In this document: positions 13,782 to 21,000 of the stretch, piece after piece | Numbering within the stretch: the stretch's first letter is position 1 | How the letters are laid out: every line of letters starts with the position of its first letter | Source: Rhodobiaceae bacterium | GTDB lineage: Bacteria > Pseudomonadota > Alphaproteobacteria > Rhizobiales > Aestuariivirgaceae | Reading direction: 5' to 3' | Length of the DNA: 40,577 bases | Assembly: GCA_009885825.1 (NCBI GenBank) | Contig: VFJY01000013.1 | Coordinates: 1 to 40,577 of the forward strand | Translations under genes and position numbers: made by a program | The notes under the pieces: model-generated | The model's database searches: none | What the model saw: only the letters and a program-made list of their open reading frames with translations | What the model was told of the DNA's origin: nothing

Positions 13782-13873
13782 GGTCAACTTATGGAGAAGT
13801 GCCAAGGGGCGCACCTCGCAGCCGGGCTGCCAGGGAGAAAGACTGTTTCTCCCTGGCAATACTGTGTATTTTT
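13782..13873 (+). ncRNA. Candidate stress-induced small RNA
   Basis: Ends are approximate. Transcription from the EcfG promoter at 13751-13775 would start near 13782 and reach the 13-bp hairpin at 13828-13858. A run of five T residues (13869-13873) lies ten bases after the hairpin. The product would be about 80-90 bases. The only frame in it opens at an ATG near 13790 without a ribosome site and continues antisense through the neighbouring gene, so a coding role is unlikely. A general-stress sRNA of this kind is known from Caulobacter (GsrN). The alternative is antisense transcription into the ferritin-like gene. Confidence 0.45.
13828..13858. terminator. Perfect 13-bp hairpin between convergent genes
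   Basis: TGCCAGGGAGAAA (13828-13840) and TTTCTCCCTGGCA (13846-13858) form a perfect 13-bp stem with a 5-base loop. It lies between the hybrid kinase (plus) and the ferritin-like gene (minus) and can act in both directions. Read on the plus strand, TTTTT follows ten bases later. Confidence 0.7.
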
Positions 13874-14363
13874 AAGCTGCCGCTTTCTGGTTCACTTCGG
13901 GATCTGCCAGTTGCGAAAGTTTTTTGTCCGCAGCGTGCTCCTCATCCAAGGTCATTTGCAGCAGGGACACGGCGTCGCTCATGTCGAGCTCACCGGCCCA
14001 ACACACAAGCGTACCGTAGCGCGCAATTTCATAGTGTTCGACGGTCTGGGCTGAGGCAATGATAGCTGCGTCTCGCGTGTTGGCGTCCTCGATTTCCGCC
14101 ATCACCTCATCGGCTTCCCTAAGCAAGCCGTCGAGGGCTTCGCACTTCTTCGCAACCGGTTTCCAACCCATGACGGAAAACACCTTCTCAAGGCGTTCAA
14201 CATGGGCCTCGGTCTCTCCCAAGTGGGCTTTGATCGCCGCCTTCAGTTCAGGGCTCGCGGCTTTAGTGGCCATTTTGGGAAGCGTCTTTACCAGCTTCTT
14301 CTCAGCGTAATAGATGTCCTTCAGGGTTTCGTGAAACAGGTCTTCCAGTGTTTTTACAGCCAT
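13872..14363 (-). CDS. DUF892 ferritin-like stress protein (YciE/YciF type)
   Basis: A 163-residue all-helical protein, full length for the DUF892 family. It opens with KTLEDLFHETLKDIYYAEKK (about 4-23). It carries the Glu/His metal-ligand pattern of ferritin-like four-helix bundles: helix 2 with HLGETEAHVERLEKVF (about 47-62), helix 3 with QTVEHYEIARYGTL (about 105-118), helix 4 with DEEHAADKKLSQL (about 139-151). Family members bind a di-iron centre and are induced by stress; a role in iron or peroxide handling is likely but unproven here. The start has AGGAGG a few bases upstream. A near-consensus EcfG promoter (TGTT -10) lies 86 bases before it. An exact EcfG promoter points at its 3' end from the opposite strand. 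Confidence 0.92.
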   Translation of the reverse strand: MAVKTLEDLFHETLKDIYYAEKKLVKTLPKMATKAASPELKAAIKAHLGETEAHVERLEKVFSVMGWKPVAKKCEALDGLLREADEVMAEIEDANTRDAAIIASAQTVEHYEIARYGTLVCWAGELDMSDAVSLLQMTLDEEHAADKKLSQLADPEVNQKAAA

Positions 14364-14448
14364 GACGGCCTCCTAAGTTGCGGGGTGAAATTCTGTCTGA
14401 TCTTCTCCAAGTGTCTCTGCAGGGGCCCAGAAGAACCCCGCTTCCAGC

Positions 14449-14473
14449 AACACATGGAGGAAGCGATAGTTCC
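14449..14473 (-). promoter_or_regulatory. Near-consensus EcfG promoter for the ferritin-like gene
   Basis: On the minus strand GGAAC (14473-14469), 16 bases, then TGTT (14452-14449) in place of CGTT. The same changed -10 is seen at phyR. The start codon is 86 bases downstream. Confidence 0.55.
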
Positions 14474-14503
14474 TGACCCGGAAAACAAAAGTTCACGCGC
14501 GGC

Positions 14504-14528
14504 GGAACGATTGGCCGGATGCGGCGTT
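14504..14528 (+). promoter_or_regulatory. EcfG-type stress promoter for the 25-residue microprotein
   Basis: GGAAC (14504-14508), 16 bases, CGTT (14525-14528). This exact match lies 33 bases before the start codon at 14562. Confidence 0.85.
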
Positions 14529-14561
14529 GTGGGTGAATAGATAATATTCTAGAGGTGCGTC

Positions 14562-14639
14562 ATGCGCGGAATACTTTTGTGGCTGGTTGGAATTCCCATT
14601 CCCATTATCATCGGCCTCTACCTTTTTGATATCCTGTAG
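14562..14639 (+). CDS. 25-residue membrane microprotein
   Basis: A 25-residue peptide, nearly all one hydrophobic helix, with the motif LLWLVGIPIPIIIGLYLF. Short proteins with the same IPIPII core occur widely in proteobacteria, generally without a name; this is recollection rather than a search. Start support comes from AGAGGTG 6 bases upstream and from an exact EcfG promoter placed to give a leader of about 25 bases. Its strand and spacing suggest co-transcription with the small gene at 14672. It is the second microprotein in the window with its own stress promoter. The function is unknown; insertion into the inner membrane is likely. Confidence 0.78.
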   Translation: MRGILLWLVGIPIPIIIGLYLFDIL

Positions 14640-14671
14640 CCCGGAAAACAACTTGCAGTGAGGAAACAATA

Positions 14672-14854
14672 ATGAACATATCAAATACAACCGAGGCCGC
14701 CTGCGACATCGGATTTTTCCGCACCACTGGCATTGCGCTTGCCGCGCTGACAGCGATCGCTGGCTCCATCACGCTCACATTAACACTTCAAGGGGATGAC
14801 AATACTCCGCAAATAGGCTTGGCAGACGCGGCCCAGCCAGTCGCCACGGACTGA
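14672..14854 (+). CDS. 60-residue single-span protein
   Basis: A 60-residue protein with a polar N-terminus (1-16), one hydrophobic helix (about 17-40, Ala/Leu/Ile/Thr-rich) and an acidic tail (about 41-60). It resembles a signal anchor with a short periplasmic tail. No family was recognised. The start has GTGAGGAA 7 bases upstream. It follows the 25-residue microprotein by 32 bases without a terminator, so it probably shares its EcfG promoter. A hairpin follows. It could also be a non-cleaved secreted peptide. Confidence 0.65.
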   Translation: MNISNTTEAACDIGFFRTTGIALAALTAIAGSITLTLTLQGDDNTPQIGLADAAQPVATD

Positions 14855-14874
14855 ACCACTGAGGCACGACAAAG

Positions 14875-14909
14875 CCCGGAGCTAGACGGCCGGTTCAACT
14901 CCGGGATTT
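14875..14909 (+). terminator. Probable terminator
   Basis: CCCGGAG (14875-14881) pairs with CTCCGGG (14899-14905) around a 17-base loop, followed by ATTTT. It closes the microprotein unit ahead of ndvB. Confidence 0.65.
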
Positions 14910-15024
14910 TCCTATCGAAACCCACTGGGATTTCCTGCGTTCTCGGTCTAGGGTCTTTGCGCGGCGGGAATGCTGCCCTGCATTACTTGCCAGGTAGGGT
15001 AGCCTTGAATGAATCGGAGTTGAT

Positions 15025-18000
15025 TTGGCGATGCTGCGATTGATTGAAAAACTCACCCAATCGCGCCGCCCGTCGCCCTGGGATGATGGCCAGCCAATCA
15101 GCGCGGAAATATTCGGGCAAGAGCGTTCAAGACAGCATGCGCGCAGCCTGGCTGAATCCCAGCGCGTGACCGATCACCCACTTCGGGTGCACGCAATTAT
15201 CGCCAGGATCATTGACAATGCTGATGCGCTGCACGGGGCCTACGTTCAAATATGCGCGGCCATCGCAGAAAACAAGACGGTTACGCCAGCAGCCGAATGG
15301 TTGATAGATAACTATCATCTCGTCGAAGAACAGATACGGCAAACGCGAGCTGACCTCCCACCCGGCTTCTATCGGCAACTACCTAAACTTGCCCAAGGGC
15401 CGCTGGCGGGGCATCCGCGAATCTTCGGCCTGGTGTGGGCCTATGTCGCCCACTCCGACAGCCGCTTTGACCCCGCGACACTGACAGATTTTGTCAATGA
15501 ATACCAAACGGTGCAGCCACTCACAATTGGCGAACTGTGGGCCGTTGCAATCAGCCTGCGCTTGATCCTCATCGAAAACCTGCGGCGCATCTCTGAGCGC
15601 ATCATGACGGCGAGGCGCGACCGGGAGGCAGCCGACAAACTCGCTGATCAGGTGCTTGATCTTGGGCGCAGGGAGACCAGTATCGCAAGCCTTTTCAAAA
15701 AATCAGGGGAACCGGCTGTCACACAGACATTCGCGGTGCAGCTCATTCAGCGGCTGCGCGACCATAATCACCTGGCAACCCAGACACTTGATTGGCTAAA
15801 GCTCAAGACGGACGCACTTGGCTACTCCTTCGAGGAGGCCGTCAATGGTGAACACCACCGACAGGCGGCTGCCAACGTCACAGTGCGCAATATTGTCACT
15901 AGCATGCGCTTCATTTCAGATGTCAATTGGGATGTTTGGTTTGACAGCGTCAGCCTTGTTGACAGGTTGCTGCGCACCCAGCCGACCTATGGTGAAATGG
16001 ATTTCCCAAGCCGCACCATCTATCGCACCGCAATTGAAGAATTGTCGCGCGGGTCTGCCCACAGCGAACTGGACATCGCGCAGCGGGCAATAGACGAAGT
16101 AATAACGGTGCAAGACCGGGAAAGCGACACTGCGGATAACACCGGTTTCAATCTCGTTGGCCCAGGCCGCCCGAAGTTTGAAACCGGGCTCGGTTTCAAG
16201 CCAGCGCCTCTATTGCGCTTGAGGATGGCGATCCGGTCGTCGGCGTTGTCAGGGTATGCAGGCAGCATTGCAATACTAACCCTTGTGATTGTTGTCGTTG
16301 GCTTCCTGCTGCTGCTCAAATCCGGCGCATCCCTGACCTTGTTGGTTCTGTTGGCGGCGCTTGCGTTTTTATCTGTCGCGGAACTGAGCACGGCGGTTGT
16401 CAATTTCACCATGACACGCCTGCTGGATGCGCCAATCATTCCAGGCCTGGCTTTGCGCGATGGAGTGCCCGAGCAGTTCCGAACACTTGTAGCAGTGCCG
16501 TCGCTTCTCACATCGCGCGACGACATTGAGGACTTAATCGACCGGCTCGAAGTCCACTATCTGTCGAATTCCGATGGGGAGGTGTATTTTGCTCTTTTGA
16601 CAGACTGGACAGATGCGCCGGACGAGCATGCGCCCCACGATTCCGAGTTTCTTGCTTTGGCATTGGAGGGAATTTCGCGCCTCAACGCGCGCCATGACAC
16701 CAACCGCCTCATTCTCTTGCACAGGGCACGGAAATGGAATCCCCAACAAAATATATGGATGGGCTGGGAACGCAAGCGCGGCAAGCTCAATGAATTGAAC
16801 CGCCTGTTGCGCGGTGCGGTTGACACAACTTTCATGATCATCGGCGGCAGGCTCCCGGAGGCGGTCCGGTTTGTCATAACGCTTGATGCCGACACAAAAC
16901 TTCCACGTGATGCGGCGCGCCGACTTGTTGGAAAATTGGCGCATCCGCTAAACCGGCCAAGGTTTGACCCAGAATCCGGCAGAGTGATGGAGGGCTATGG
17001 CGTATTGCAACCACGCGTTACGCCGTCGCTGCCGGTTGGTCACTACGGTTCTCTCTTTCAACGCCTTTTCTCCTCCACTCGCGGCATTGACCCCTATGTC
17101 TTTGCCGTTTCCGACGTGTACCAGGACTTGTTTGGCGAAGGTTCTTTCGCGGGAAAAGGCATCTATGACATTGATGCGTTCGAATCCGCTTTGGCTGGCA
17201 GGGTTCCTGAAAACTCCATGCTGAGCCACGATCTTTTTGAAGGCGTCTTCGTGCGCGCCGCGCTGGTGACGGATGTGGAAGTCGTGGAAGAATATCCGGA
17301 GCGTTACGGGGTGGCAGCCGCCCGGCAACATCGTTGGGTGCGCGGTGACTGGCAGTTGCTGCCCTGGATGCTCGCCAGGCTTTCGACAGGGCCGCGTGGC
17401 CCTGCCGAGCGCGTGCCAGCGTTGGGCCTGTGGAAAATGTTTGACAACCTGAGGCGCTCGGTTACGCCGATAGCAACGCTTCTGAGTCTTTTTGCGGGCT
17501 GGCTTTGCCTGCCTGTCGCGCTCGCTGCAATATGGACTGGCTTCATCGTGCTCGTTGGTGTTGTTCCACCACTGCTTCCTGCTCTCGCGGGGGCCATTCC
17601 CAAGCGATTGCCACTCACTGTTGCCAGTCGCATCCAGTCGTCCTTGGTTGATTTTGCACACGCTGTGGCATTGACCGGCGCGAACCTGGTGTTTCTCGGC
17701 CATCAAGCAGGCCTTGTGGCCGATGCGATCGGGCGTACACTCTACCGTCTCATAGTCAGCCGGAGAAACCTTCTCGAATGGACAACAGCGGCGCAAGCCG
17801 CGGCGAGTCCTACTGCGAGTATTTCTGGCAACTATAGTTCGATGGCGTCCAGTTTGGCGGCTGGCATATTTGCGGTTTTCACAGCACTTTATCGAAGCGA
17901 TGATACTTGGATCATTGTTCTTCCCTTCGCCCTTTCTTGGTTTGCAGCGCCAGCGGTAGCCCTGTACATGAGTCGCTCGCCAAAATTGGAGGATGCTTTG

Positions 18001-21000
18001 GAGTCATCTCCCGATGACCGCGGAATATTGCGGGTGGTGGCGCGGCGCACCTGGAGATTTTTTGAAACCTTTGTCACTGCGGCTGAAAACATGCTGCCAC
18101 CGGATAATTTTCAGGAAGACCCCAAGCCGCTGGTGGCGCACCGCACGTCGCCAACAAATATCGGCCTCTATTTGCTGTCCGTGGCCAGCGCGCGGGAATT
18201 TGGCTGGATTGGCTTGGGCGACGCGATTGAAAAAATTGAGGCCACCCTCGCCACTGTCATGTGCATGGAGAAGTGTAGAGGCCACCTTTATAACTGGTAC
18301 GATACAACAAATTTGCATCCGCTGGAGCCTAAGTATGTGTCCACGGTCGATAGCGGCAATCTGGCGGGGCATCTGATCGCGTTATCGAACTCTTGCTCCA
18401 AGTGGACTGCCGACCCCGACAACGTCGATGGATGTCTTGACGGAATTGAGGATGTCCTCCAGATTCTCGAGCAGGACCTGGCCGCGATCCCCAACGACCG
18501 GCGCCAGCTCAACGCGGTCCGCAAAAAATTTGAACTGCAGGTGGCAGCCCTCAGAAAATCTCTCGACAAGGCGCGCCAGACGCCCGAGTATATTTCGGTC
18601 CGGCTTATCGAATTTGCGGTCCAGGCCAGCAACATTCACGCTACGGCGGAAGAGATCAACGTCGAGATCGGCATGGCCGCCAGCGGGCAGTTGCTGTCGT
18701 GGGCGGTTGCGCTGCGTGAAACGGTGGAAAGCCATTTCAAGGATCTGTCGGGGGAACAGATTGCGCGCAGGACAAAGCTGGAAAGTCTTATTGCCGGCAT
18801 GCGGGAACTGGCTCTTGGAATGGAATTTGGATTTCTGCTCGACCCGCAGCGCCTGCTCCTGTCGATTGGATATCGCGTGGCCGAGGCCATGCGTGACGAA
18901 AGTTGCTATGACATGCTTGCTTCTGAAGCGCGGCTGGCAAGTTTCTTTGCCATTGCGAAAGGCGATTTGCGAACGCGCCACTGGTTCAGGCTTGGGCGTA
19001 CGGTGACGGCCCTCAAGGGGGGCGCCGCATTGGTTTCGTGGTCTGGCTCAATGTTCGAATATCTCATGCCTTCCCTGGTGATGCGCGCTCCGAGCGCCGG
19101 CTTGCTCGATCAAACCACCCGGCTCGTGGTGCTTCGTCAAATCGCCTATGCTGATGCGTTTGGAATTCCCTGGGGCATCTCTGAATCCGCCTTCAACGCG
19201 CGCGATATCGAATTCACCTATCAATATTCGAATTTTGGCGTGCCGGGACTGGGACTGAAGCGGGGGCTTTCGGAGAATACCGTCATATCACCTTACGCGA
19301 CCGGCCTTGCGGCAATGGTGGCGCCGCGTTCGGCGGCCAAGAACTACGAAAGGTTGGCCCACGAAGGCGGTCGCGGGGAATATGGGTTCTACGAAGCACT
19401 GGACTACACGCCGGCGCGGTTGCGAAAGGGCGAGTCTGTCGCCGTCGTGCACGCTTACTTTGCCCACCACCAGGGCATGACGATTGTCGCCATCCTGAAT
19501 GCCGTGAAGAACGGTGAAATGCGTGATAGGTTTCATGCCGAGCCGATGGTGCGGGCAAGCGAGTTGTTGCTGCAAGAGCGCGCCCCCCGCGATGTTCCGG
19601 CGACGTACGCAAGGGCAGGGGCGTCGGGAGGCGGTGTGGCTGTTCGGGATGTCGTATCGCCAACGGCCAGAACATTCGGTATTTCGCGCATGGGCTCACC
19701 CGCCACTCATATTCTCTCGAACGGCCAATACAGTGTCATGATCACGGCGGCAGGCGCTGGATACAGCACGTGGAACGGACAGGCCCTGACACGTTGGCGC
19801 GAAGATGGCGTTTGCGACAATTGGGGTTTCTTTATTTACCTGCGTGATTCCAAGAGCGGCAAAATGTGGTCGACAGGTCACATGCCTGTAGCCGCCGCCG
19901 CAGACAGTTACGTTGCTTCATTCACCGAGGACAAGGCCGAGTTCATTCGCGTGGATGGAAATTTTACCACGACACTCGAATGTGTCGTTTCGCCAGAGGA
20001 CAATGCAGAGGCGCGGCGGGTCACCATCGTGAATTCAGGGTTGACCGCGCGCGACATTGAATTCACCTCCTACGCCGAGCTGGTTCTGGCTCCGCCCGCC
20101 GCCGATACGGCACACCCGGCCTTTTCGAAGATGTTCGTTGAGACACACTACATTCCCGAAATTCAAACGCTTCTCGCAACCCGCCGGCGCAGGTCGCCTG
20201 GCGACCCGGAAATCTGGATGGCCCAATTCATGCTCGTGCAAGGGTCCACCCTTGGGGATTTCGAATTCGAAACGGACCGCGCGCGCTTCCTTGGCATTTC
20301 CAACAGCACGCGGCTGCCAGCGGCCATGACCGGTGGTGAAAAGCTCTCAAACTCCGTTGGTGCGGTTCTTGATCCGGTATTTGCCATGCGCCAGACAGTC
20401 AGGGCACCTGCGGGGCGACAGGTTCGCTGCACGATTTGGACAGTGGTGGCGGACACGCGGGAGGCTGTTCTCGACCTTGTTGACCGGCATCGCCAGGCTG
20501 CTGCCTATGACCGGGCGCTCATGCTTGCTTGGACGCAGGCGCAGATTCAATTGCGCCATCTATCCATTGGCACCGAAGAGGCGCATCTCTACCAGGTGCT
20601 GGCTAGCCATCTCATTTATGCCAATGCAACATTGCGTTCGTCCGCGAAAACCCTGCTGCAGGGCATGGGACCGCAGTCAGCGCTCTGGTCCCAGGGAATT
20701 TCCGGAGACCGCCCGATCCTCCTGGTTCGCATCGATGAGATCGCGGACATAGAGCTCGTTCACCAGCTCCTGCACGCGTTCGAATACTGGAAAACCAAGC
20801 GACTTGTTGTGGATATTGTCATTCTCAATGATCGGATGTCGTCGTATGCGCAAGACCTGCAGGGCTCAATTGAAGCACTGGTGCGCAAGATCAACGCGCC
20901 GCGCGCACCGACGGGGCCGGGTGAAACGGGGCAGGTCTTTACCCTCAGGGCCGATCTTCTGTCGCAGGAGACTCTCCGTGTACTTCCCGCCATATCCCGG

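Noticed and set aside
13728-14054. Plus-strand frame over the orphan promoter and the ferritin-like gene
   Set aside because: No ribosome site, the frame overlaps the hairpin and runs antisense to a clear DUF892 gene. Not called as coding.
19772-19795. GGAAC-N15-CGTT inside ndvB
   Set aside because: Spacer is one base short and the site lies deep within coding sequence; likely chance.
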